Positions 29,335 to 38,977 of a DNA stretch of 64,000 nt are shown here, one piece after another. How positions within the stretch are numbered: position 1 is the first letter of the stretch; each line of letters begins with the position of its first letter. The DNA lies in assembly GCA_001931905.2 (NCBI GenBank), contig MSJI02000011.1:1-64000 (forward strand), read 5' to 3'. Under the pieces are notes generated by a model. That model was not told the origin of the DNA, made no database searches, and saw only the letters and a list, made by a program, of their open reading frames with translations. This DNA comes from Cladosporium sp. IMV 00045. Taxonomy: Eukaryota; Ascomycota; Dothideomycetes; Cladosporiales; Cladosporiaceae. Position numbers and translations under genes: made by a program.

Positions 29335-32300
29335 CGCTGTTTTGAGTGCAGCGATCACGAGGGTCACCAGGTGTACATCTCGGTATCCCCAGGAAACAGC
29401 GGATGTTGCGACTGTGGAGACAAAGAGGCTTGGAAGAGGGAGGTGACATGTTCGATTCACACGGACACTGGTGAAGAGGAGATCAAGCCGAGCGGGAAGG
29501 ATAAGGCTCCAGAGACTTCACACAGTTCGCAAGTGCCTTCTGAGATCTCGGACGCCGTGCGAACAACTGTCGCAAGCGCCGTGGATTATCTTTGCGATGT
29601 GTTCTCTTGCTCGCCTGAGCAATTACGTTTGCCTAAAACTCAAGATTCCATTACGCGCGACGAGAACTTGTCGAGACTGTCCTCACCGACATATGGTTCA
29701 GACGGAGATGAAGACCTGCCTATTGAATATGCGGTGATGCTTTGGAACGATGAGAAGCACACTGTGAACGACGTACAGAACCAGGTGGCAATGGCGTGCA
29801 AACGAACCAAGACCTACGGACTTCAGAAGGCGTACGAGGTCAACGACAATGGCCGAGCCATCGTCCACTACACAACCGATGTTGCGGAGACGGTCAAAAT
29901 GGCGTCGATTCTGGAGAGGATCAAAATAACAGTCACTGTTCGCTCTTCCAGAGACACATTCAGGGAGCAGATGTGCGAGACCATCATCGACTGGATGTCG
30001 GATATTGGTGGCTGCGCAGTTGGAGATGACCCTTATCTCTTGCGGAATGTGGTGTGTGAGGAGCTGTTGAAGCCTTGGAGGCTTGGTAGTTCGGGTAGCA
30101 ACAAGGAGATCGGCCTTGAGGGTATCGACGACCATGAGTTTGAGGACACGGAGAAAATGCGTCGGAGATACGCCACCCTATTTCGCCCGACTATGGCTGC
30201 AAACATTGTTCGTGTACAGATGAACACGAACCAGGATGATGATGACGATGATGACGACGATGATGACGAGTTTGATGAAGAAGAAGAAATCGTTCTGAAC
30301 GAGGAGGAGGCGGAAGAGATGGAGATGGAGATCGATGGTGCTGGCCAGACTGGCGGACTCGACGGCGATATCGATATGGACTTCACCGAGGAGGGCATCG
30401 ATGACACAGAAGCGATGGAGGCTGCTCTTGCCGGATACCCTCCACCACCACCTCCCCCGCCACCTGGACACAGGAACCGTGTGATGACCCCAGCAGAGAG
30501 TGACGATGGCGCAGAAGAACAGACTCGGCCCGTAATAGACGCACCTCACAAGCAAATTCCTCAGACGCCGGTCGAGAAAGTCACACCGAAGGGGCCGCTC
30601 AGACCTAGTAAACACTGGCTCGAGAAACCTGAGGGGTATCGGGCACCTCGTCCCTCTGAGCCTGCGGAGGACCTCTGGCAGCGTGTGCGACTCGACTGGC
30701 TTGTTCTTTACGATCTTCGGCTATGGAAGACCCTAAGGATCAAGCTGCGCCATCTGTACATCACGAATGTGGCGACAATCCCGCACTTCAAGCGCATTCT
30801 CGGCCTGCGATTTGCCGGCCTCTACACACCATTGGCAGAGCTATATCTTGTGGCGGACCGCGAACCAGATCACAGCATTATTAACCTTAGTGTGCAGATG
30901 CTGACTACGCCTTCAATCACTGAAGAGGTTGTTGAGCGCGGCAACTTCTTGACCAATCTCATGGCTATCTTGTATACCTTCCTTACGACACGACAAGTCG
31001 GTTATCCAGAAGATGCTCAGCCAAAGGCAACGCTTGCGTTTGATGCAGGATCCGTGACCAATCGCCGCATGTTCCACTTCTTCGTCGACATGCGCTGGCT
31101 TTTCCAGTCGGAGTTCATCCACCACAAGATGCGCACCGAGCCACGCTACCTTCTACAGTTCTTGGACTTGGTCAAGCTACACCAGGGCATTTGCCCCAAC
31201 GTACGTGCAGTTGGCGATCATGTGGAGTATGAGTCCGACGCCTGGATCAGTGCTAGTCTCATCATTAAGGAGATTGATCGGTTGAGCAAGGCAGTTGCAT
31301 CTTCATTCGAATCCTCCTCGCCAGAGCTCGATGCTCATCTCCAGCGTGCGATCCGAACAACTGCTCAGGTCACCATGATCAACGCTTTCGGCTACGAGCG
31401 GAAGCGTTTCCACGCGCATGAGATCAAGGATGACATGGCATGGCATTCTGTTGGTCCTTTTGAGCCGGACGGCAAGACATACAGTGTGCCCAAGTTCGTC
31501 GTGTTGGCCGAACCCATGAGCTTCCATCATCCACTCCACTACCTGCTTTCTTGGATGCTTGAGAATGGCAAGAGCATGAACCGCGAGGAGATGCGTGCCT
31601 TACTCCATTTCACTCCGGAGGACCTCAAGGATCCATACAATGTCACCCGCACCGCTCCGGCACCGCAGACTCTCACGTCGGACGAGCTCCTCAGTGGCGT
31701 CTTCGACCACCCTCTACGCCTGTGCGCATGGCTCTCGCAGATGAAGGCCAACATGTGGGTGCGCAACGGCATTACATTGAGACATCAAGCGCATACATAC
31801 CGCAGCGTATCGCACAGAGACATTAGCTACCAGCGCGACATCTTCATGCTGCAAGCTGGTCTCGTACTGTGCGGTGCAGACGATGAGAAGCCAGGCGAGA
31901 GATTCCTCGCTCAGATGATCGACCGCTTCCAAATGACGCCGTGGATGAAGGGAGAGTTTGCTCCAGCAGAAGGGTACGAGGAATCGCAGCAGATTGACGT
32001 ACTAGAGGATTTCTATCATCTTCTTGTGGTCACACTTAGCGAGCGTGGAAACCTTGCTGTACCGGCTAAGGGCGAGGATCAGTTTGACAAGATTCTTCAG
32101 CACGACATTGCGCACGCGCTCTGCTTTAAGCCACTGTCCTTCTCCGATCTCAACACGCGCGTGACGGAGAAGATCGCCGACTCGGACTCATTCCAGCGTG
32201 TGCTCGAGGATATGACTGTGTTCCGCGCTCCTGAAGGCATGTCGGACACTGGAACATTCGAGCTCAAGCCCGAGTTTATTGAGATCGTCGATCCTTACTA

Positions 32301-35300
32301 TGCGCACTACTCCCGCAACCACAGAGAAGAGGCGGAGAACGTCCACAAGAAGCACATGGCTCGCAAGACGGGCAAGAAGCCTGAAGATGTCGTGTTCGAG
32401 CCGTACTTGCAAAGCTTAGAGGGCAGCCTCTTCAGCGACCTTGCTGCGGTGACCAGGACCAGACTCTTCGTGTCTATCATTGCTGCTGCGCTGCAATATG
32501 CTCTTTCTGCAAAGGAAGTGGCAACGAAGATTCAGGCTACCCGCGTCGAGACCTTTTTGCACATGGTCCTCCACCTGTCGCTTATTGCTGTCATGGAGGA
32601 CAGAAGCGAAGGAGAAGAGGGATTCGTTGATCTCGCCGCATCTGTGACCCACAAGATCCATCCCGGTACTCCATGGACCATCGTCTCTATGTTGATTGCG
32701 CTCTCAGAGATGCCAGAATATCTGTCGTGCCAGCCCGCGGTCAAGCACCTGCTGCAAAGGATGCAACAGAAACAACCCGATAAGCTCTCCACAGCCATGG
32801 GCCCACTCGCCACCCAGCTCGACCGTTCTGACACCGACTCTCCAGCTTCGCTTTCGGCTGAGGATAAGGAGAAGAAGAAGCAAGAAGCCAAAGCTCGCCA
32901 AGCACGTGTGATGGCACAGATGAAGCAGCAACAAAACAGCTTCCTCATGAACAAGGGTCTCTCCGGCTACGAAGACGAAGAGTTTGATGATCTCGAGAAT
33001 GAGATGTCGTTCAACCAAGAGCCGGAGAGTCTCATCGAGCAGAGGAAAGAGTGGAATTTCCCCACGGGCACTTGCATTCTGTGTCAAGAGGCTTGTGATG
33101 ATCGCAAGCTATATGGCACGTTTGCTTTCATGGGTGAGAGCAATATTCTTCGATCAACGCCAGTAGATGATCCAGACTTTGTGGAGGAAGTGATGGAAGT
33201 CCCTGAGAGTCTGGACCAGTCTGCAGATGAGATTCGTCCATTCGGCGTTGCTGGCAAGAACAAGCACACCGTGCAGAAGACTACTGGAGATGGAAAGATT
33301 GCTAAGATCGAGCGCCAGGGGCTATCCAAAGGCTTCCCTCATGCCCAGCACAGCACGCGTGGCCCAGTCTCTTCAAGCTGCGGCCACATTATGCATTACG
33401 GCTGTTTCGAGCTTTATTTAACTGCAACCCAACGTCGACACCAGACACAGATCGCTCGCAGCCAGCCCGAAACCATTGCTCTCAAAGAGTTTATCTGTCC
33501 ACTCTGCAAGGCTTTAGGCAACGCTTTCCTTCCAATCATCTGGAAGGCTAAGCAGTGTGCGCATGAGCATGAGCTTCATGCCGCTAAGTCCTTCGAAGAC
33601 TGGCTCGCGGAGAGTGCCACGACTTACGCTCCGGATCTCTCTTGGCTGCAAAACCCCAACTCACTGCCGTACCTTCAGCAGCAGGGCCAGGAGATTTACA
33701 CGAACCGCTCTTTGGAATATGTTGACAGTAATTTCGGACCTGTCCTTGCGGCTGCCCTGCGGGAATCTCGCAACAGCGATCAGTCTGCGTCCGAAGACAG
33801 CCCGCGCTATTCGCTCAGAAGAGGCCTCAGCCTGTCTTCGTGGTTCCGCACTGAGCGACCCGATCCTAATCAAGAAAGCGCCACACCGACGCCCGGCATG
33901 ACCCACTCCAGCGGTGAGACTGTGTCGCCAGCCGCCGAGCTTGTCAAAGCCTACAACCGCATCGATGACACGATCAGGATCAACAAACTTGGTTTGTCTG
34001 CAGATATGGATGACACGAAGATCAACCCGGTGTCACCGCTCTCGAGAGCTCTTGGCTTCACCATCAGCGCTTTGGAGATCCAGATGCGTGGCACTACATC
34101 GAACCCGATGAGTGCTTCGTTGCTGGGCGATCTCTCTGAACAGACTCTGACACACCTTCGCATCATCTCGGAGACCATCGAGTCATACCTCTCAGTCAAC
34201 GTTTTGCGCAGTCCGCATGCCAACAGTGTTGCTCGCGAGACGGCACTCAAGAGAGATATCATGTCTGCTCAGCTGTTCGGTGTTGAATCGGATTACACCA
34301 TGATTGATCTCCGCGATATGACGCGCAAGCTTTTGGTTGAAGATGATATTTTCCTCTTCTTCGCGGATTGGTTGTCATTCTTTGCGCCGAGCGTGTCGGA
34401 AGCTCCTAACGTCTTGCAGCTATGCCTGTGGGCGGAGATTGTGAAGATTGTCCACGTATACAAGAACCTGGTGAAGGATGAGGCAGTCGGTGTTCCGAAC
34501 CGCATTTCGCCTGGTCAGGATGCCGCTACTGCCGACTTCGCTTCAACTGTCAATCAATTGGCGTCAGAGGACAAACACGACCCGCAATCGCAGAAATCAT
34601 TCACTGAACCCCAGCTCAAGACTCTGCGTTTGCTTATCGACAAATACGCTCAGACTTTCCTCCGGAAATGTATCGTGTTGATGCATGTGCGTTACGGTCT
34701 GGATTTCGAATGTCCATTTGACATCGACTCTGAGGCACCAGAGCTCTCGCGTCTGACCAAGCTGCTTCACATTCCCACCCTGGACGATTTCTTCAGCATG
34801 TTTGCTTCTAGCACACCTGCCGGCACTCAGTTGCAAACACTCTCACACCGCTGGATCAGCCAAGTGAACACAGCGACCGAGCAGCGTTCAAATTTCCCCG
34901 TCTCCATCAAACTCCCGCACCCCACGATCTACGAACTGATCGGCCTGCCTAAAAACTATGACACTCTAACGGAAGAAGCCATCAGGCGCAAGTGTCCCAC
35001 GACAGGCAAAGAAATCACCGACCCGGCGGTCTGCCTCTTCTGCGCCGCCATCTTCTGCTCCCAAGCGACCTGCTGCATGAAAGGGCCCGAGCACAACCAG
35101 CGCGGCGGGTGCTGGCAGCACATGCAGAAGTGCGGCGGGCGCGTCGGCATCTTCATCAACATCCGCAAGTGCATGGTGCTCTTCCTGCACGAGCCCATGA
35201 GCGGCAGCTTCGCGCACGCGCCTTACCTCGACCGTCACGGCGAGCCGGATCCGACGTTGCGTCGCCACCATCAGTTGTTTTTGAACCAGAAGAGGTACGA

Positions 35301-35400
35301 TAAGTTGATGAGGGAGGTTTGGCTGGGTCATGGGATTCAGACTTTCATTAGCAGGAAGTTGGAAGCGGATATTAACCCAGGTGGCTGGGAGACGCTTTGA
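29335..35400 (+). CDS. UBR1: UBR1-type E3 ubiquitin ligase (N-recognin), 5' truncated by gap
   Basis: N-end-rule E3 ligase that recognises destabilising N-terminal residues. 2021 residues remain, starting inside the UBR zinc-binding box (RCFECSDHEGHQVY...GNSGCCDCGDKEAW); the first Cys cluster and earlier N-terminus lie in the gap. A ClpS-like domain follows at about 133-210 (IEYAVMLWNDEKHTVNDV). Next is an acidic low-complexity insert with an 11-Asp run and a 9-Pro run (about 300-380), then the long helical middle, a charged coil before the RING (KEKKKQEAKARQARVMAQMKQ), the RING-H2-type region (GTCILCQEAC ... SSCGHIMHYGCF ... FICPLCKALGN, about 1245-1395) and the Cys/His-rich C-terminal autoinhibitory domain. 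No introns are visible in this part. The apparent in-frame fusion to UGGT is a gap artefact. Confidence 0.93.
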   Translation, partial: RCFECSDHEGHQVYISVSPGNSGCCDCGDKEAWKREVTCSIHTDTGEEEIKPSGKDKAPETSHSSQVPSEISDAVRTTVASAVDYLCDVFSCSPEQLRLPKTQDSITRDENLSRLSSPTYGSDGDEDLPIEYAVMLWNDEKHTVNDVQNQVAMACKRTKTYGLQKAYEVNDNGRAIVHYTTDVAETVKMASILERIKITVTVRSSRDTFREQMCETIIDWMSDIGGCAVGDDPYLLRNVVCEELLKPWRLGSSGSNKEIGLEGIDDHEFEDTEKMRRRYATLFRPTMAANIVRVQMNTNQDDDDDDDDDDDEFDEEEEIVLNEEEAEEMEMEIDGAGQTGGLDGDIDMDFTEEGIDDTEAMEAALAGYPPPPPPPPPGHRNRVMTPAESDDGAEEQTRPVIDAPHKQIPQTPVEKVTPKGPLRPSKHWLEKPEGYRAPRPSEPAEDLWQRVRLDWLVLYDLRLWKTLRIKLRHLYITNVATIPHFKRILGLRFAGLYTPLAELYLVADREPDHSIINLSVQMLTTPSITEEVVERGNFLTNLMAILYTFLTTRQVGYPEDAQPKATLAFDAGSVTNRRMFHFFVDMRWLFQSEFIHHKMRTEPRYLLQFLDLVKLHQGICPNVRAVGDHVEYESDAWISASLIIKEIDRLSKAVASSFESSSPELDAHLQRAIRTTAQVTMINAFGYERKRFHAHEIKDDMAWHSVGPFEPDGKTYSVPKFVVLAEPMSFHHPLHYLLSWMLENGKSMNREEMRALLHFTPEDLKDPYNVTRTAPAPQTLTSDELLSGVFDHPLRLCAWLSQMKANMWVRNGITLRHQAHTYRSVSHRDISYQRDIFMLQAGLVLCGADDEKPGERFLAQMIDRFQMTPWMKGEFAPAEGYEESQQIDVLEDFYHLLVVTLSERGNLAVPAKGEDQFDKILQHDIAHALCFKPLSFSDLNTRVTEKIADSDSFQRVLEDMTVFRAPEGMSDTGTFELKPEFIEIVDPYYAHYSRNHREEAENVHKKHMARKTGKKPEDVVFEPYLQSLEGSLFSDLAAVTRTRLFVSIIAAALQYALSAKEVATKIQATRVETFLHMVLHLSLIAVMEDRSEGEEGFVDLAASVTHKIHPGTPWTIVSMLIALSEMPEYLSCQPAVKHLLQRMQQKQPDKLSTAMGPLATQLDRSDTDSPASLSAEDKEKKKQEAKARQARVMAQMKQQQNSFLMNKGLSGYEDEEFDDLENEMSFNQEPESLIEQRKEWNFPTGTCILCQEACDDRKLYGTFAFMGESNILRSTPVDDPDFVEEVMEVPESLDQSADEIRPFGVAGKNKHTVQKTTGDGKIAKIERQGLSKGFPHAQHSTRGPVSSSCGHIMHYGCFELYLTATQRRHQTQIARSQPETIALKEFICPLCKALGNAFLPIIWKAKQCAHEHELHAAKSFEDWLAESATTYAPDLSWLQNPNSLPYLQQQGQEIYTNRSLEYVDSNFGPVLAAALRESRNSDQSASEDSPRYSLRRGLSLSSWFRTERPDPNQESATPTPGMTHSSGETVSPAAELVKAYNRIDDTIRINKLGLSADMDDTKINPVSPLSRALGFTISALEIQMRGTTSNPMSASLLGDLSEQTLTHLRIISETIESYLSVNVLRSPHANSVARETALKRDIMSAQLFGVESDYTMIDLRDMTRKLLVEDDIFLFFADWLSFFAPSVSEAPNVLQLCLWAEIVKIVHVYKNLVKDEAVGVPNRISPGQDAATADFASTVNQLASEDKHDPQSQKSFTEPQLKTLRLLIDKYAQTFLRKCIVLMHVRYGLDFECPFDIDSEAPELSRLTKLLHIPTLDDFFSMFASSTPAGTQLQTLSHRWISQVNTATEQRSNFPVSIKLPHPTIYELIGLPKNYDTLTEEAIRRKCPTTGKEITDPAVCLFCAAIFCSQATCCMKGPEHNQRGGCWQHMQKCGGRVGIFINIRKCMVLFLHEPMSGSFAHAPYLDRHGEPDPTLRRHHQLFLNQKRYDKLMREVWLGHGIQTFISRKLEADINPGGWETL

Positions 35401-36062
35401 CTGGCGGCTATGCGGACTTGGGATTAGAGAGTGGAGGATTGAATGAATGAGCGAGTGGTCTTGCTGATTTTGGAGAGACTAGATATTATTATTCGCGATG
35501 GGGGGAAAGTTGGAGATTTTAGTGAGGGACTTTTATTCTTAGATGTCCGCGATTAGCATTGGGACGGAGTTGCGTTCCGCCGTCACGTTCCCTTTTCCGT
35601 GTTGCTTTGCATTTCTGATGACCGGGACGATGATACCTGATAGATTAACGCAGAACACCGCATATTCTTAAACAATGACAGGTCTCCAATACCCACTTCT
35701 CATCGTTTTGGAGTTGCTGCAAGTTCACAACAAGACATAGATGTATCAATATATGTAGGTGACTATTTGTACACAAAACCAAGTCTATCTTGCCCTTTCC
35801 CTCAAAGAGCCACTCCCGCATCTTACAACTGCTCTGCTGGCGGTCTTGTTGGAACGCCGGAGCTAATAGAGCGACAAATATAGCAGTGACAAGTAAAATA
35901 CAGCCACCCTTCCCCTATAGCCGGAAGCTTTGTTTGAAACATTTCCCTTCCATTCCTCGAGACTGACCGAAACCACGACCTAACAGAAAGACCAATTCGC
36001 CGGAGCCGAACGGTAGAATCTGACATGCTTCTCCTTATTTGTTCCACTTCGGATAGACGTCT
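35401..36062. other. convergent spacer UBR1/COQ1
   Basis: A 662-bp stretch between convergent stop codons. No recognised gene; probably 3' UTRs. Short minus-strand ORFs show no protein-like features. Confidence 0.4.
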
Positions 36063-37497
36063 TTACTTCTTGCGCTGCAAGACCTTGGTGCACATCTCGA
36101 GCAGGCCGTTCTTGGCCTCGCTCTCGGGGAAGTCGGCGATCGCTTGGGCGGCGCGGTCGACGTATTCCTGAGCCATGGCGCGAGTCTGCTCGATGCCGTC
36201 GCTTTCGACGACGAGAGTACGAGCCTGTGAGGAGAAAAAGTCAGCATTTCAAGCTAGAATGGAGTGAGAACCATCTGGAATTCGAACATACCTTCTGCAC
36301 ATCGCCGGGCTCAGCAAACTTGCGGCCAACGAGCGTGCCGAGCTCCTTGTTGTTCTTCCACGCGAACAGCAGCGGCGCAGTCGCCAGGCCCAGCTCAAGA
36401 TCCGCTCCCGCGGGCTTTCCCAGGTCGGTTGCACTGACGGTGTAGTCGAGCATGTCGTCGACCAGCTGGAAGGCGAGACCCAAGTTCTTGCCGTATTGGT
36501 ACGCGGCCTCTACCACCTGCTCCGAGTGGCCGCCTAGAATCGCCGCGGCGCGGCAGGACTTGCTGATCAGAGATGCGCTCTTGAGGTAGGTTTTTTGCAT
36601 GTAGTAGTCGATCGTGTCGGAGCTGAAGGTCGGGTTCTTCTCGTCGAGGGCGGTGTTTTTCAATTGCATGAATTCTCCCTCGATCAGGTTGGCGATGACT
36701 GTCGCGAGCAGCTCGGTCACTTCGGGATCTCTTAATCTGGCGAGGTGGACGGATGCGCGGCCGAGGAGGAAGTCGCCGGCGAGAACGGCCATTTTGTTGC
36801 CGAATGCGATGTTTGCGCTGTCGTTTCCACGGCGCGAGACGGAGTTGTCGATCACATCGTCGTGAAGCAGCGATGCGGTGTGAATGAGCTCTGTGATTTC
36901 CGCCAGGCGCCTTTGAGCCGGCAGCACACCCTCCTCAGAGCTGCTCTCCACAGCGAATGCATCGTGCCCGCTCAGAGGCAGGTCGGGGTTGGTGTCCGCG
37001 AGCACTCCAGGCGATGAGAGGGGCTGGTCGATCGCCCTCGACGCTTTTGAAGGCTCCGCGCTGGGTATGAGCGCTGTTGCTTGCGACATGAGCAGGACCA
37101 GCATGGGCCTGACGTACTTCCCTTCGCTCTGAGTGTAGTACTTGGAGACCGTATCCAACATCGGATGTCCGCTGCCCAGCAACTGCCGTATGTTTCCAGT
37201 CATAAACTTCATCTCTTTCGCCACGCCTTTCAAGGGATCAATGCCCATGGGACCGGGAGGGGGAGCCATGGAGCCATTGGAGAACATGTTCTTTGCGGCC
37301 GAGACGGCGGCCGCGACGCCGGACTGCTGCTGCGGCTTCGAGGCATTGTACTGTCGGAGAGCGGAGCTATGAAGGAGGCGCGAGGGTAAAGGTCGCAGGC
37401 ATGCCGGGCATTTGCTGCTTCGTGAGAGGGCGGTGCGTGTTGAGGACAAGATGGGGTTTCTCGCGGCGAGCGCTGTTCGCGCTGAAGGTCCCGACAT
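36063..37497 (-). CDS. COQ1: polyprenyl diphosphate synthase of ubiquinone synthesis
   Basis: Mitochondrial trans-prenyl diphosphate synthase that makes the isoprenoid tail of coenzyme Q. Exon 1 is 37497-36292, intron 36291-36225, exon 2 36224-36063; total 455 residues. The N-terminal ~70 residues are Arg/Ser/Ala-rich, fitting a mitochondrial targeting peptide. Catalytic motifs are the first Asp-rich motif HDDVIDNS (about 212), GNKMAVLAGDFLLGRA, and the second Asp-rich motif FQLVDDMLDYT (about 346). A Ser/Pro insert (PSKASRAIDQPLSSPGV) precedes the first motif. The second exon adds ARTLVVESDGIEQTRAMA and ends LLEMCTKVLQRKK. Tail length (hexa-, nona- or decaprenyl) cannot be read from the sequence. 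Confidence 0.93.
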
Positions 37498-37829
37498 GTA
37501 GGAGTGATGGATGCGATTGATCGCTTATGAGGAGGTGTTTGGATCGCCGGGTAGGATAGTGCGAGTCGGGGTGTAGCTAAGGAAAAGAAGAAAGATGATA
37601 TAATACAGATGTGGTGCTCGGAGTCGGTTGCGCAGCTCAACGACTGCTAGTAATGAATGAGAGTTGGATATTCTCGAAGTCCATCATCGCCGGGGATTTT
37701 TGCGGGACGCCGAGCTGACATCGCCGCTAAGATCTCGCCTTTGCCGGCTCACGCCGTTTACCAGCTCGCTCGCTGGCATCTAGACCATCACCATATCCGA
37801 CCAATCTCATTCCCTGTCAATCGATCTCA
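37498..37829. promoter_or_regulatory. divergent promoter region COQ1/Vma12-like
   Basis: A 332-bp spacer between divergently transcribed genes. No clear promoter motif or repeat was recognised. Confidence 0.45.
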
Positions 37830-38691
37830 ATGGTTTTGTTGACGGCCACGCATGCCGCAAAGGCTGCGATCGATTTATATTTGTCGCAAATCCCTCATCA
37901 ATCTGACGACGACCTGAAGCAGAGACTCGAACGGCTGCAGGAGCTCGATGTTGGTGGTCCGATTGAGCATGCCGATTTGATTTATATTTCAAGTCATCTG
38001 AGAAAGTCGCACAAGAGTCAAAATGGCAGTGACGAGCCACTTCCGAAGTCCTGTCGACTAGAAACAATATTGAAAGGTGCCGCCATCTACCAACCACCGC
38101 CACCACCGAAACCCGAGCCTGTAGGTACATCATCGTCAAATAAATCTCTCATCGTACTAACAATCCCTACAGTCACCCGAATACAAGGCCCTAATGCAGC
38201 GACTTCGCAGCCAGGAAGAACAGCGACAATACGAGCGCATGCTCAACCCTCTCCCAGAAAAGGAGACTTTCAATCAACGATTTCCCAACGCAGCTGGTGG
38301 AACGACCTTCAACCCAAACACCTACCACGGTCAAACTGGTGTCGACGACGTGGATGACACAACTTACCAAGACGTCGAGAGACAGATGGCACTGATCATC
38401 AACGTCCTGGTCTCAATCATTGCGTGCGCTGTGGCGTTCTGGATCGTGGCCCGGCACTGGAGTGTTCCCCAGCGGCTTGCATTGTCTATGGGTGGAAGCT
38501 TGACTGTCGCTGCCGCTGAAGTGGTAATCTACTTCGGCTACATTAGGCGTATTCAAGATGCGAAGACTAAAGAAATCAAGCATAAGGAGAAGAGAGAAGT
38601 GGCTGAAAGTTGGGTGATAGAAAAGGCTTCTAGTTCAGGGAAGGGCGGTTCAGAGAATGATGTTCGTTATAGGAAGGGGAGGCATAGGTAG
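37830..38691 (+). CDS. Vma12/TMEM199-like V-ATPase assembly factor (ER)
   Basis: ER membrane protein likely needed to assemble the V0 sector of the vacuolar ATPase. Exons 37830-38120 and 38173-38691 join in phase 0 at PKPEP/SPEYKALM, giving 269 residues. The N-terminal cytosolic part includes RLETILKGAAIYQPPPPP, and the coiled segment EYKALMQRLRSQEEQRQYERML is characteristic of the family. Two membrane segments lie at about 171-193 (LIINVLVSIIACAVAFWIVA) and 200-222 (LALSMGGSLTVAAAEVVIYFGY). The tail is Lys/Arg/Glu-rich. It precedes the second CHL1-UGGT block. Confidence 0.87.
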
Positions 38692-38977
38692 TTGGTCGCT
38701 TGATTTGTTCAATTTTATATTTATGTACCTTACATGTATTCAATATTCCATGTCACTTCGAACGCCACCGGGTTCTGGGACAACCTAGCGCAGCGCGTCA
38801 AACGCGGGGAGCGTGTTGATTGTGAAATTGAAACCGTGATCAATCACTTCCAAACAACATCAGCAACAACATGGATAGCCTGAATGAGCAAATAAGAAGC
38901 CGCCGTTGATCTGAGCTGGGCTATGAAGTACAACGAGTCTCCGAGCAAAAATCAAGAAGCTTCACAGATTTCTGAAA
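38692..38977. other. spacer at the left edge of block B
   Basis: 286 bp between the Vma12-like stop and CHL1-B. It does not resemble the sequence upstream of CHL1-A, so the edge of the duplication lies at its right end. It must contain the CHL1-B promoter. No transposon ends or target-site duplication were seen. Confidence 0.5.

Noticed and set aside
25438..35400. A single 3320-codon ORF covering UGGT and UBR1
   Set aside because: It crosses the 20-N gap; the two halves are unrelated ER-lumen and cytosolic proteins, and copy B shows how UGGT really ends (HDEL).
37081..37389. Plus-strand ORF opposite COQ1
   Set aside because: Antisense shadow of a well-supported COQ1 exon.
38692..38977. Transposon or terminal repeats at the edge of block B
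   Set aside because: No inverted terminal repeats, LTR-like ends, or target-site duplication could be recognised on either side of the block.
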